Shown here: one piece after another, positions 18,004-26,592 of the stretch
Numbering within the stretch: the stretch's first letter is position 1
Layout of the letters: each line of letters starts with the position of its first letter
Translations under genes and position numbers: made by a program
Source of the DNA: Roseibium sp.
Lineage (GTDB): Bacteria > Pseudomonadota > Alphaproteobacteria > Rhizobiales > Stappiaceae
Length of the DNA: 64,000 nt
Direction of reading: 5' to 3'
NCBI GenBank assembly: GCA_017643215.1
Contig: JAEPNV010000006.1
Coordinates: 224,587 to 288,586, forward strand
The notes under the pieces: model-generated
Seen by the model: only the letters and a program-made list of their open reading frames with translations
The model's database searches: none
What the model was told of the DNA's origin: nothing

Positions 18004-19407
18004 CTAGGACGCCTTTTTTGGCCGCGGTTCACGCAGGAGAAACGCCGGAATGTGCGTGCCGGAATTGAACGCCGGTTCTGAGCGGTCTCGCGTGGTCCGT
18101 GGTTTCCCACGCCCATCGTCGGCATGGCGCAACGGTTGTGGCGACTCGTCATTGTCCGCCTTGGCCCTGCGCGCATTGGAGCGGGCCGGGCGTGCGTCCA
18201 CCTTCGTTCCCGGATCGTTAGCCGCCTTGGGAGCTTTGCCACGTTTGCGGGATTTGCGGTCCTGTGCCGCCGCTTCGAAGTCGATTGGCTCATCGATCCA
18301 GTCGATTGTCCGATTGATGAGCTTCTCGATGGCCGCCACATATTTCTGGTCGGCCGATGTGACCAGGGTGAAAGCGGTTCCGCTGCGGCCGGCCCGGCCG
18401 GTACGCCCGATACGGTGAACGTAGTCTTCAGCGTGGCTCGGAACGTCATAGTTGAACACATGGCTGACTTCCGGAATGTCCAAACCACGGGCGGCGACAT
18501 CGCTTGCCACAAGCAGTTTGATGTTACCTTCCCGGAAATTCTCCAGCATCGTCATCCGCGTACGCTGATCCATGTCGCCATGAAGTGCACCGACATTGTA
18601 GCCGTGCCGCTCGAGAGAACGGGTGAGTGTCCCAATGTCGCGCTTGCGGTTACAGAACACTATGGCGTTTTGAAGATTGTCGGAGGCTTCCAAAAGCTCG
18701 CGCAAAGCCGCGCGCTTGTCGAAGTCTTTTCCGTCCGCCGCCTTCAGTTTCTGCGTCACCTTTTCCGCTGTGGACGACGTGGGGGCGACCTCTATCCGTG
18801 CCGGGTTTTGCAGGAAAGCATCGGTCAGCCGCTGAATTTCCGGTGGCATCGTTGCTGAAAAGAACAGGGTTTGCCGGGTAAACGGGATCAGCTTGCAGAT
18901 CCGCTCGATGTCGGGGATGAAACCCATATCGAGCATGCGGTCCGCTTCGTCGATAACCAGGATCTCAACACCCTGCAGCAGCAGTTTGCCGCGTTCGAAA
19001 TGGTCGAGGAGGCGTCCTGGAGTCGCGATCAGTACATCCGTGCCGCGATCAAGCTTCCGGTCCTGGTCGGCGAATGACACGCCTCCGATGAGGAGCGCCA
19101 CGTTCAGCTTGTGATTGACGCCGTATTTTTCAAAGTTCTCTTCCACCTGGGCGGCGAGTTCCCGGGTTGGCTCCAATATGAGCGTGCGCGGCATGCGCGC
19201 GCGGGCGCGGCCCTTTTCCAAGAGTGTGAGCATGGGCAGCGTGAAGCTGGCCGTTTTGCCTGTCCCGGTCTGAGCGATCCCCAAAATATCCCGGCGTTCA
19301 AGCACCTGGGGGATTGCCCCCGTCTGGATTGCCGTGGGTTCGTGATACCCTGCCGCGTCGACTGCGGCGAGGACCTTCTCGCTGAGACCGAGAGTGTTGA
19401 ATGCCAT
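18004..19407 (-). CDS. DEAD-box ATP-dependent RNA helicase, RhlE-like
   Basis: A 467-residue RNA helicase. Motifs in order: the Q motif region (GYHEPTAIQTGAIP), Walker A AQTGTGKTASF, PTRELAAQ, VLIATPGRLLDH, DEAD (VIDEADRMLDMGF), SAT, and in domain 2 VASDVAARGLD and HRIGRTGRAGRSG. The basic, low-complexity tail (about residues 375-467) is typical for RNA binding in RhlE and similar helicases of RNA decay and ribosome assembly. ATG 19407 (MAFNTLGLSEKVLA) is preferred to a start at 19467. The upstream region of 475 bases may hold a long leader. Confidence 0.93.
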   Translation of the reverse strand: MAFNTLGLSEKVLAAVDAAGYHEPTAIQTGAIPQVLERRDILGIAQTGTGKTASFTLPMLTLLEKGRARARMPRTLILEPTRELAAQVEENFEKYGVNHKLNVALLIGGVSFADQDRKLDRGTDVLIATPGRLLDHFERGKLLLQGVEILVIDEADRMLDMGFIPDIERICKLIPFTRQTLFFSATMPPEIQRLTDAFLQNPARIEVAPTSSTAEKVTQKLKAADGKDFDKRAALRELLEASDNLQNAIVFCNRKRDIGTLTRSLERHGYNVGALHGDMDQRTRMTMLENFREGNIKLLVASDVAARGLDIPEVSHVFNYDVPSHAEDYVHRIGRTGRAGRSGTAFTLVTSADQKYVAAIEKLINRTIDWIDEPIDFEAAAQDRKSRKRGKAPKAANDPGTKVDARPARSNARRAKADNDESPQPLRHADDGRGKPRTTRDRSEPAFNSGTHIPAFLLREPRPKKAS

Positions 19408-19882
19408 AGAGCTTTGGGCCCGAATGTTTGTGGACTGGTCGTTGGCCGCGCGTAAGTCAACGCGCACGCCAAATCGCGCTCACCCTACATTTGTTGAGCG
19501 CCGTGTCAATGTGAGTGACCGGGAAAACCGAAATAAATCGCAAGAATTTATGCTATTGCGTCGATATTCACCAATAATTCTGCGCGAGCAGTAAGAGTTG
19601 TCGCGCGAGAGCCCGTCATCTGAGTTGGCAAAACTTGTCGGACTTAAAAACAACCGGCCTCCCAGACCCTTCAATCACAGCGGTCAGCCGCGTAAAGACC
19701 TGTGCGAAAAACCGGCTGCGTCCGCTCACCGCACGTGCAAGTGAAAACCGAAATCCATTCGACGCCTTTCGATTTCTGCAACTTGGAGATGATTTACATC
19801 AAATCTAACCGCAAGAAGCGATGATACGAAAGTCATTCGCGGGCAAAGCGTTTTTGGCTAGGCGTCAAAACGATGAACGTGG
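19408..19882. other. Divergent intergenic region with no recognised element
   Basis: This stretch separates the helicase from the unknown gene pair. It is AT-richer than its surroundings and must hold two divergent promoters. I found no gene, strong hairpin or known operator in it. Confidence 0.4.
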
Positions 19883-20614
19883 ATGGAGATCATGGATCTT
19901 GAGCTGGGCTTGCTGGTCACCGATGAATTCGGCGGTGGATTGGCAGGTGTCACATACAAAGACGGCCAATCGGCGCAGTTTACCTCCAACGCCTCACAAC
20001 TCTCCAAGCTGCCGCCGTCATCGCTGGTGACCATGACCCCTTTTCCCGCCGGAAACGGAACGAAGGTGGCCTTTCAAGTGCAAAATTTCGGCGATGTGGC
20101 CGCGACCGTCGCAACCGGTGATCTTGCAACTTACGTCCGCACCGGCTGGACGCGCACGATCATATTGCCCAAACAACTTGCCGAATTGACGGTGGAAAAG
20201 GGCGCGAGCATTCTGATCGTTCCGTTCCTGCCGGTCCCGCTAGGGTTCCAGGCCAAAAAACACTTCTTTCAAACGGTGAACTGGGGCGCGGATGGTGTCC
20301 ATTTGAAATGGCAGTCCATGCCGGGGGTGCCACGATACCGGATCTACAAGCATATCGTCCTGCAAAAAGGCAAGGGCGAGTGGTACGTGCACCAGAAATG
20401 GCAGTCCGACATCGGCGGCCATGAGTTTCTCGATGCCGATTTCGAACTGGAGGACTATCCGGGCTACAACGCGGACACGATTTACAGCGTCAGCGCCTTG
20501 CCGTTTCCCGAGTTTCCCGGAGCGCCTTCTCCGGGCATCACTTTGAGTGAATTGAAGAATTCCCAGGATACATGGATCGACCCGACTGTTCAGATCCCGC
20601 CGAATTGGATCTGA
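19883..20614 (+). CDS. Hypothetical protein with a fibronectin III-like C-terminal part
   Basis: A 243-residue protein of unknown function. There is no signal peptide or membrane helix. The C-terminal half (VHLKWQSMPGVPRYRIYKHI ... TIYSVSALPFPEFPGAPSPG) has the W/Y pattern of a fibronectin type III-like beta sandwich, while the N-terminal half is beta-rich and unassigned. The start could also be ATG 19892. It is followed after 34 bases by another unknown gene with its own strong ribosome-binding site, so the two probably form an operon. Base composition is slightly lower in GC than in flanking genes, which may point to transfer (inference). Confidence 0.7.
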   Translation: MEIMDLELGLLVTDEFGGGLAGVTYKDGQSAQFTSNASQLSKLPPSSLVTMTPFPAGNGTKVAFQVQNFGDVAATVATGDLATYVRTGWTRTIILPKQLAELTVEKGASILIVPFLPVPLGFQAKKHFFQTVNWGADGVHLKWQSMPGVPRYRIYKHIVLQKGKGEWYVHQKWQSDIGGHEFLDADFELEDYPGYNADTIYSVSALPFPEFPGAPSPGITLSELKNSQDTWIDPTVQIPPNWI

Positions 20615-20648
20615 ATTTCGCTCTTTAAACCAGAATGGGAGGCATACC

Positions 20649-21401
20649 GTGAGCAGCGCATTTTACTCTGTTGATTGCCCGAACTGCGGCGAAAATATCG
20701 ACATTGGCGTTAAAAGCCAGGGGCCGTCGCTTTGTATCGGCGGGACGATTATCCAAGACCGGTACTATATCGAGCCAGGCAAGACAGGAACGTCAAAGCT
20801 TCTGGACATTGTCTGCAAGTCCTGCGGATCGATGATTGTAGCAAATGCGGCCACGGAACAAGAAGATCATCGCAACATGCTTGGCGCCACCTTACGTCTT
20901 GAGCGCGCAACTGGCGGCGCGCTGACCATCAAGCACCTGGGTGGCGGCACGCCCGGCGTGGTCAACTTCAGCGAGCTTTACCCCCGGCCGCCCCAAGCTG
21001 ACAATCAGGGCAACATCCCGCTTCCAGTGGGCGGCACGATCGGCGTTTTCAGCGCACATGTTGGTGATATTTATGTCTATCGGCGCATTGATCCGCCCAT
21101 TCAGGTCATCAACGAATCCCAGACGGGCTACTTCAGCGTTTCGCGCAAACTGCACAACGAAGCCGGATTTTCGAAGACCTCCCATATTTGGGGAAAGGCG
21201 ATCGTCGCCCAGCATCCTCATCTCCAAAACTCGATCGTCTATGAGATTTCGCATCCAAATGACCGCATTCATCTGACTTACCACGTTTTCCGGAGCTTAC
21301 TTCTGGAACGTGGTCTGGTCACGATCGACCGGCTTGTCGACATGCCGGACGACGAGCAATTCCAGATGTTCCTGGACGCGGTGAAAAACGAGGAGCAGTG
21401 A
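20649..21401 (+). CDS. Hypothetical protein with N-terminal zinc-ribbon-like cysteines
   Basis: A 250-residue protein I do not recognise. CPNC (residues 10-13) and CKSC (residues 56-59) could form a zinc ribbon. The middle (LPVGGTIGVFSAHVGDIYVY) is beta-rich, and the end (LTYHVFRSLLLERGLVTIDR ... DDEQFQMFLDAVKNEEQ) is helical and acidic. GTG 20649 follows GGGAGG at ideal spacing. It is the second gene of a likely two-gene operon and is convergent with the sulfotransferase-like gene. The residue pattern suggests a soluble cytoplasmic protein. Confidence 0.75.
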   Translation: MSSAFYSVDCPNCGENIDIGVKSQGPSLCIGGTIIQDRYYIEPGKTGTSKLLDIVCKSCGSMIVANAATEQEDHRNMLGATLRLERATGGALTIKHLGGGTPGVVNFSELYPRPPQADNQGNIPLPVGGTIGVFSAHVGDIYVYRRIDPPIQVINESQTGYFSVSRKLHNEAGFSKTSHIWGKAIVAQHPHLQNSIVYEISHPNDRIHLTYHVFRSLLLERGLVTIDRLVDMPDDEQFQMFLDAVKNEEQ

Positions 21402-21479
21402 GGGCCGGTTGGTATTGCCGACGAGGCACCGAGCGATTGACCGTCAAGGCGCCGCGCCAAGCGTCCGAATAGTCGGTCG

Positions 21480-22256
21480 TCAAGCCGAGGACGGAAGGGT
21501 CAGGCCGGGTTCGGGCGGACGGCTCTTTTGGATCCGTTCGTCGGTCCGCCGGCCGACCGAGAAGAACCGGGCCAGATCGGCTTTGTACCGGCGTGCGATC
21601 GCTGCGGTCATATCGTCTGCCTGCAGACGGGCAAGTGTGCTTGGAGACGGCACGGGGACAGCCTGCGGACCGCTGATGATCGTACGGCCGGACCGGTCCT
21701 GAACAAGATCCTCCAGACGCCACCAATCGGCCTCCAGACGGTTGATCTCGAGCACCAGATCAGGCACCAACCTGCCGCGATAGGACAGGATCGCGGTCTG
21801 GCTGCGGACCAGATTGTCCGCACGCATATCCGGGATCACCGCCACCTGTTCAACAAATTTTGCAAGTGGCATGGATTTGTCAAACCGGCGCTCTGCGAAG
21901 AAAGCCGGCAAGGGCTCTGGTCCCTGGATCAGGACCTCATAACACCGCGCGAGCCGTTCCGCCGGCGATTGGATCACCGTGAACACCGGAAAATCAGGGT
22001 GGCGGCGTTTCAATTCACGTGCGGTTAAAAGGGCGGTGTCACCATGCCAGACGTGGGCGCCACGAGCGTCAGCCGCCAGTGCATCATGCCGCGTCCCGTC
22101 GATGCCGCCGAGCTGTTCAAGCACCGGGCGCATGGCCTCAAACGGGGCGCCAGGGATTTTCGCAAAGGCCAAACCGGCCTTTGGAAAGGCAAGATAGTGG
22201 TGATTGCGCAGAGGCCGCTTTTGCCGATCCAAAACCTCGTACACAACGCTGAGCAT
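21480..22256 (-). CDS. Sulfotransferase-like protein with a degenerate P-loop
   Basis: A 258-residue protein. The segment VIQSPAERLARCYEVL matches the 3'-phosphate motif of the sulfotransferase family (usually VxRxPxxRLxSxY), and DNLVRSQTAILSYRG with LVLEINRLEADWWRLEDL matches the conserved C-terminal helices of the Sulfotransfer_2 type. The 5'-phosphosulfate loop, normally HxPKTGGTS, is FAKIPGAPFEAMR here and lacks the lysine, so activity is uncertain. No signal peptide is seen. The family assignment rests on motif pattern alone. Confidence 0.6.
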   Translation of the reverse strand: MLSVVYEVLDRQKRPLRNHHYLAFPKAGLAFAKIPGAPFEAMRPVLEQLGGIDGTRHDALAADARGAHVWHGDTALLTARELKRRHPDFPVFTVIQSPAERLARCYEVLIQGPEPLPAFFAERRFDKSMPLAKFVEQVAVIPDMRADNLVRSQTAILSYRGRLVPDLVLEINRLEADWWRLEDLVQDRSGRTIISGPQAVPVPSPSTLARLQADDMTAAIARRYKADLARFFSVGRRTDERIQKSRPPEPGLTLPSSA

Positions 22257-22351
22257 AACCAGTCCCCTAAGAAGAAATTAACCGGTAGTGCATGACCTTC
22301 ATCCGGTCAAGCGCCGCAAAGGTTCAATGCCGCACCGCACACACGCACACA

Positions 22352-24409
22352 TCAAATATCGAGATCACGTGCGAAGACCGCGTTCTCCTGGATAAACCGG
22401 AACCGGGCTTCCGGCTTGTTGCCCATCAATTGCTCGACGGCGGTGCCGGCTTCAGCTTCGGTGTCGTCAGCAACGTGAACGCGCAGCAAGGTACGTTTCG
22501 CCGGGTCCATCGTTGTCTCTTTCAGTTGTGCTGGCAGCATTTCCCCCAGTCCTTTGAACCGGCCGATGTCAACTTTCGACCGGCCGGTGAACTCGCTCGC
22601 CAGCAAGGCGTCCTTATGGGCATCGTCCCGGGCGTAAAGCGTTTTGCCGCCCTGCGAGATCCGGTACAGCGGCGGAACGGCCAAAAACAAATGCCCGTTT
22701 CGGATGAGATCGGGCATTTCCCGGTAAAAAAACGTAATTAAAAGTGATGCGATATGAGCACCATCCACGTCGGCATCCGTCATCACGATGATCCGCTCAT
22801 AGCGCAGATCCTCGTCGCGATAAGCCGAGCGCGTGCCGCATCCAAGCGCCTGAACAAGGTCGGCGAGCTGCTGGTTCGAAGCCAGCTTCTCGCGGCCCGC
22901 ATTGGCGACGTTGAGGATCTTGCCGCGCAGCGGCAGGATCGCCTGGTTGGACCGGTTCCGCGCCTGTTTGGCCGATCCGCCGGCGGAATCACCTTCGACG
23001 ATAAAAAGCTCTGTGCCGTCCGCCTGGCTGGTCGAACAGTCCGCAAGCTTTCCGGGCAGGCGCAATTTGCGGACCGCGCTCTTGCGCGCGACATCCTTTT
23101 CCTGGCGCCGCCGCAACCGCTCCTCGGCCCTGTCGATCACCCATTCAAGCAGCTTGTTGGCCTGGTTGGGTGACGCGGTAAGCCAGTGGTCGAAGGCATC
23201 GCGGACCGCGGCTTCGGTGATCCGGGTCGCTTCGTTCGTCGCGAGTTTGTCCTTGGTCTGACCGACGAATTCCGGCTCGCGGATAAAGACCGACAGCATG
23301 CCGCCGGCTGACGTCAGCACGTCGTCGCCGGTGATCATGGCCGCCTTTTTATTGCTGGTGAGCTCGCCATAGGCTTTTAGGCCGCGCAGCAGGGCGTACC
23401 GGAAGCCGGCTTCGTGCGTGCCGCCTTCGGGCGTTGGGACAGTGTTGCAGTAGGAGTTGACGAACCCGTCCCCGGCGAACCAGGCAACGGCCCACTCGAC
23501 CGAGCCGTGACTGCCGGCCTTGTCGGTACGCCCGGCAAAGATATCGTCGACCACCCGCCGTTCGTTTGTCAGGCGTTCACCGAGAAAATCCCTTAGGCCG
23601 CCGGGAAAATGAAACACGGCCTCGGGAGGAGTCGCGTCTTTGTCGGGTATAAGGCCCGGGTCACAGCGCCAGCGGATCTCGACGCCGCCGAACAGATAGG
23701 CCTTGGAGCGCGCCATCTTGAACAGGCGCGCGGGCTTGAACGCGGCCGACCGGCCGAAGATCTCCGGATCCGGTTTGAACCGGACGGTCGTTCCCCGCCG
23801 GTTCTGCGTGTCGCCTACAAACTCAAGCTCACCCCTTGGCAGGCCGCGTTGAAAGCGCTGGCGGTAGAGTTTGCGCGACCGCGCGACCTCGACGATCAGG
23901 TCTTCGGCGAGTGCGTTGACGACCGACACACCCACACCGTGCAAACCGCCGGAGGTCTCGTAGACTTTGGAATCGAACTTCCCGCCCGCATGGAGCGTCG
24001 TCATGATGACTTCAAGCGCGGATTTGTCCTTGAACTTCGGATGCGGATCGACCGGAATGCCACGGCCATTGTCGACAACGGTCAGGTAACCATCGGCGTC
24101 AAGCGAGACATCGATCCAGGTGGCGTGGCCCGCCACCGCTTCGTCCATGGAATTGTCGATCACTTCGGCGAAAAGATGATGCAGCGCTTTTTCGTCGGTT
24201 CCGCCGATATACATCCCCGGACGCCGGCGGACAGGCTCCAGGCCTTCCAGGACTTCAATATCGGCGGCTGAATAACCCGAGGCCTCGCCTGAAACCGCCT
24301 GTGGGCTTTTGCGCGAGCGCGTGTCCGCGGCCCTCGGCCGGTCCATGGATCGGTCAAGATCTTGTGAAAGCGCCGCGTTGCCGGCAAAAAGGTCGTCTTT
24401 TGAACTCAT
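22352..24409 (-). CDS. parE: DNA topoisomerase IV subunit B
   Basis: A 685-residue ATPase subunit that, with ParC, decatenates daughter chromosomes. The GHKL ATPase part shows EVIDNSMDEAVAGH, VVDNGRGIPVD and GLHGVGVSVVNALA. The TOPRIM part has EGDSAGGSAKQARNRSNQAI (about residue 470) and DADVDGAHIASLL. TopoIV rather than gyrase B is supported by PVDPHPKFKDKSALEVI and by the lack of the long GyrB insertion. ATG 24409 (MSSKDDLFAG) was chosen; an open frame runs on upstream to 24844 but has no family resemblance. Confidence 0.95.
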   Translation of the reverse strand: MSSKDDLFAGNAALSQDLDRSMDRPRAADTRSRKSPQAVSGEASGYSAADIEVLEGLEPVRRRPGMYIGGTDEKALHHLFAEVIDNSMDEAVAGHATWIDVSLDADGYLTVVDNGRGIPVDPHPKFKDKSALEVIMTTLHAGGKFDSKVYETSGGLHGVGVSVVNALAEDLIVEVARSRKLYRQRFQRGLPRGELEFVGDTQNRRGTTVRFKPDPEIFGRSAAFKPARLFKMARSKAYLFGGVEIRWRCDPGLIPDKDATPPEAVFHFPGGLRDFLGERLTNERRVVDDIFAGRTDKAGSHGSVEWAVAWFAGDGFVNSYCNTVPTPEGGTHEAGFRYALLRGLKAYGELTSNKKAAMITGDDVLTSAGGMLSVFIREPEFVGQTKDKLATNEATRITEAAVRDAFDHWLTASPNQANKLLEWVIDRAEERLRRRQEKDVARKSAVRKLRLPGKLADCSTSQADGTELFIVEGDSAGGSAKQARNRSNQAILPLRGKILNVANAGREKLASNQQLADLVQALGCGTRSAYRDEDLRYERIIVMTDADVDGAHIASLLITFFYREMPDLIRNGHLFLAVPPLYRISQGGKTLYARDDAHKDALLASEFTGRSKVDIGRFKGLGEMLPAQLKETTMDPAKRTLLRVHVADDTEAEAGTAVEQLMGNKPEARFRFIQENAVFARDLDI

Positions 24410-24637
24410 GGGTCCATGCACCGCCGGTTTTTGAAACGCTTCCGGCCCAGCTGATCCGACAGGTGCCGAATCAATTTCTATTGTCGCAGGACAAATACGG
24501 AACAGCAAAGTCCTGAGGCCGGTTCTCCCGGCATTTGACAACTGAACGGCCGCAATCGCCGCCTGGCAAGGGAATGTCAACCCGCCTGTGTTGAAATCGT
24601 TTCTCGATCGTTTGACTGCTTGAGGAGGGCAACGGAC

Positions 24638-24736
24638 ATGAGAAAGAAACCGCAAAGCCTCGCCGCATGGCATCCGGATTTGGTCGCCGCGGCTGTATTG
24701 TTCGTTTGCGCCGCGATTACCGCAATTCAAGGCTGA
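24638..24736 (+). CDS. Possible 32-residue membrane microprotein
   Basis: A short frame (MRKKPQSLAAWHPD, then LVAAAVLFVCAAITAIQG) sits behind a near-perfect Shine-Dalgarno run, GAGGAGGG at 24622-24629, eight bases before ATG. The product would have a basic N-terminus and one hydrophobic helix, the form of known small inner-membrane proteins. It lies in the divergent region between parE and exoR. It is too short to be supported by motif; the ribosome-binding site and composition are the evidence. Confidence 0.5.
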   Translation: MRKKPQSLAAWHPDLVAAAVLFVCAAITAIQG

Positions 24737-25091
24737 CGTTGTGACGATGTTGCAACACTGGGCCAGGAACTGACCAAATTGGCTGACGATGTCTTTTTCT
24801 GCCGCGGTTCGGCCATTTTTGATCGTCACCGAAAGTCGGAACACGGACGCGCAGTGTTCGAAGGCGTGTTGTCGCGCGGTTTAACCGCCAGTCCCTGGCT
24901 GATCTGGGGCCGGCGGGTCGATGTCGACAACGGAGCTGGCAATGCGAATGGCGGCCTTCACAACACCTTCCTGTTGCCATAATCGGCGCGGGAAGGTCGC
25001 AGTCTGGCCGAAATGGGCGCGTACTATAAAGACTGAAATTGGGACGGCGCCTTTGCGCGGATCCCTGCGTATCGGAAAAGAGTTTAACAGA
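24737..25091 (+). other. Leader region upstream of exoR
   Basis: About 355 bases with no recognisable gene. A TATAAA at 25025-25030 lies about 60 bases before the exoR start and could be a -10 element, but no matching -35 was found. Confidence 0.35.
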
Positions 25092-26030
25092 ATGCCTCAG
25101 GTGCGGCAGAGGGCAGAAAGACAGGCGACCGGAACCGCGGCCAACTGGGCTTGCGGGCGGCGCGCTGGCCGTCGTGGTCAAAGGGCCGCGGTTTGGCGCA
25201 AATGCCTCGTCGGGGCGGGATTGTTCGCCGCGTCTGCCGCCTTGGCTTTGCCCGGCTCAGTTCATGCGTTTGACGCGTCGGCGGACCAAAGTCCTGTGGT
25301 CAACCCGTCGGCGTTGAGCCCGACAGAGGCGCTTCGCAGCGGCGCGCGCAAATACTATTCCGGAGACAAGGCCGGCGCCTTGACCGCCCTGCAATATGCG
25401 GCGGAGAACGGCCAGCCGATGGCCGCTTGGAAACTGGGCGAAATGTATGCCACCGGCGATGGTGTCCAGGAGGACGACGTCAAGGCGTTTGAGTACTACA
25501 GCCAGATCGTCCGAGATCACGGTGACGATCGCCCGGATGCGCCCGATGCACCGTTTGTGTCAAGCGCCCTAGTCGCCCTCGGCAGTTATTACAAGAACGG
25601 GATCAACGGGTTCGTTCCGAAAAACGCGGCCCGGGCCAAGCAGATTTTCACGCACGCCGCCTCCTATTTTGGCGACGCCGATGCGCAATTCGAGCTGGGC
25701 CGTATTTATCAGGACAGCAGCAGCCGGCTTGCGGTGCGTTGGTACAATCTGGCGGCCATCAAGGGCCATGTCGGGGCGCAGGCCCTCCTTGGCGAGACGC
25801 TCTACAACATGAGCACCTCTGACACAAAGCGTGCGCGCGGCCTTATGTGGATGACGGTCGCCCGCGAGCAGGCTGACGAGATCGACACGCCGTGGATCAA
25901 CGCCCTGCACGAAAGGTATTTCGGCCTGGCGAACGAGCCGGTCCGCGATCTGGCCCGTGGCTTGGCAGACACCTGGATTGAGCGCAACCGGCCGGAATCG
26001 GTCGCCGCGCGCCAGGAACTCAGTCAATAG
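25092..26030 (+). CDS. exoR: ExoR-like periplasmic Sel1-repeat protein
   Basis: A 312-residue exported protein. After a long basic N-terminus comes a signal peptide (LVGAGLFAASAALALPGS) with a likely cleavage after VHA. The mature part holds Sel1-type TPR repeats: ALQYAAENGQPMAAWKLGEM, YATGDGVQEDDVKAFEYYSQ, ADAQFELGRIYQD and AAIKGHVGAQALLGETLYN. Repeat order and wording closely follow rhizobial ExoR, which binds the ExoS sensor and holds ExoS/ChvI inactive, so controlling exopolysaccharide and motility. exoS and chvI are not in the window. The start at 25092 is chosen from the position of the signal peptide; upstream in-frame starts exist. Confidence 0.82.
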   Translation: MPQVRQRAERQATGTAANWACGRRAGRRGQRAAVWRKCLVGAGLFAASAALALPGSVHAFDASADQSPVVNPSALSPTEALRSGARKYYSGDKAGALTALQYAAENGQPMAAWKLGEMYATGDGVQEDDVKAFEYYSQIVRDHGDDRPDAPDAPFVSSALVALGSYYKNGINGFVPKNAARAKQIFTHAASYFGDADAQFELGRIYQDSSSRLAVRWYNLAAIKGHVGAQALLGETLYNMSTSDTKRARGLMWMTVAREQADEIDTPWINALHERYFGLANEPVRDLARGLADTWIERNRPESVAARQELSQ

Positions 26031-26132
26031 CTACCTCAGCCACGTTGGCTGTCTTTCCCGGGATTGGGTTCGCGGAACGAATTTAGCCACGCGATGTCCG
26101 CGCACGGCGTCCGGCCGACCCTTGGATTGAAC

Positions 26133-26501
26133 TCAGCCGTTTGCCGGCGGGCGGGAGAAGCGCTTCTCCACGTCCGGTTCACTGAGCGGCAATGGCGCGG
26201 GCGTCATGTCTAGGCTCAACGCGGCGCTCGGGCAGGGCGCGGTGGTGACGCGCCAAGATGTGTTGTTCAGGACCATATCGCAGGTCGCCATCCGCGAACC
26301 GGACGGGCTTTTCAAGCAGATGCTCTCGCCGATCTGATAGTCGAAACCCTCATAACGGCATGTGCACGTCACGTTCTGCGCCTGAGCCGCAAGCGGCACC
26401 AACGCCAGTGTCATGGCACTGAGCGCCAGAGCGAGCCTAGAGGATCGGCGCGTTCGCCGCGCCGGATCGGGTTGCCCGTGAAACGCCGCATATCCGGGCA
26501 A
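26133..26501 (-). CDS. Secreted cysteine-containing hypothetical protein
   Basis: About 122 residues if TTG 26501 is the start; the first ATG (residue 30) lies inside the hydrophobic stretch, so an earlier start is needed. The N-terminus has paired arginines then LALALSAMTLALVPLAAQAQ, a typical signal peptide cleaved after AQA. The mature part has six cysteines (VTCTCRYEG, SICLKSP, MATCDMV, TAPCPSA), consistent with disulfides in the periplasm. The function is unknown. It is downstream of xthA on the same strand, 91 bases away. Confidence 0.65.
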   Translation of the reverse strand: MPGYAAFHGQPDPARRTRRSSRLALALSAMTLALVPLAAQAQNVTCTCRYEGFDYQIGESICLKSPSGSRMATCDMVLNNTSWRVTTAPCPSAALSLDMTPAPLPLSEPDVEKRFSRPPANG

Positions 26502-26592
26502 GTCGCGGCAGTCGCTTATCCCATAACGGTGAGACTATCATTCCTTCTTGGATTGACAAAACACAGACCGGACCCTTGTAGACGGCGCAAGG

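Noticed and set aside
24410..24844. N-terminal extension of parE
   Set aside because: The frame stays open, but the added residues do not resemble topoisomerase IV, and ATG 24409 gives the usual start. The extension also covers the small peptide candidate.
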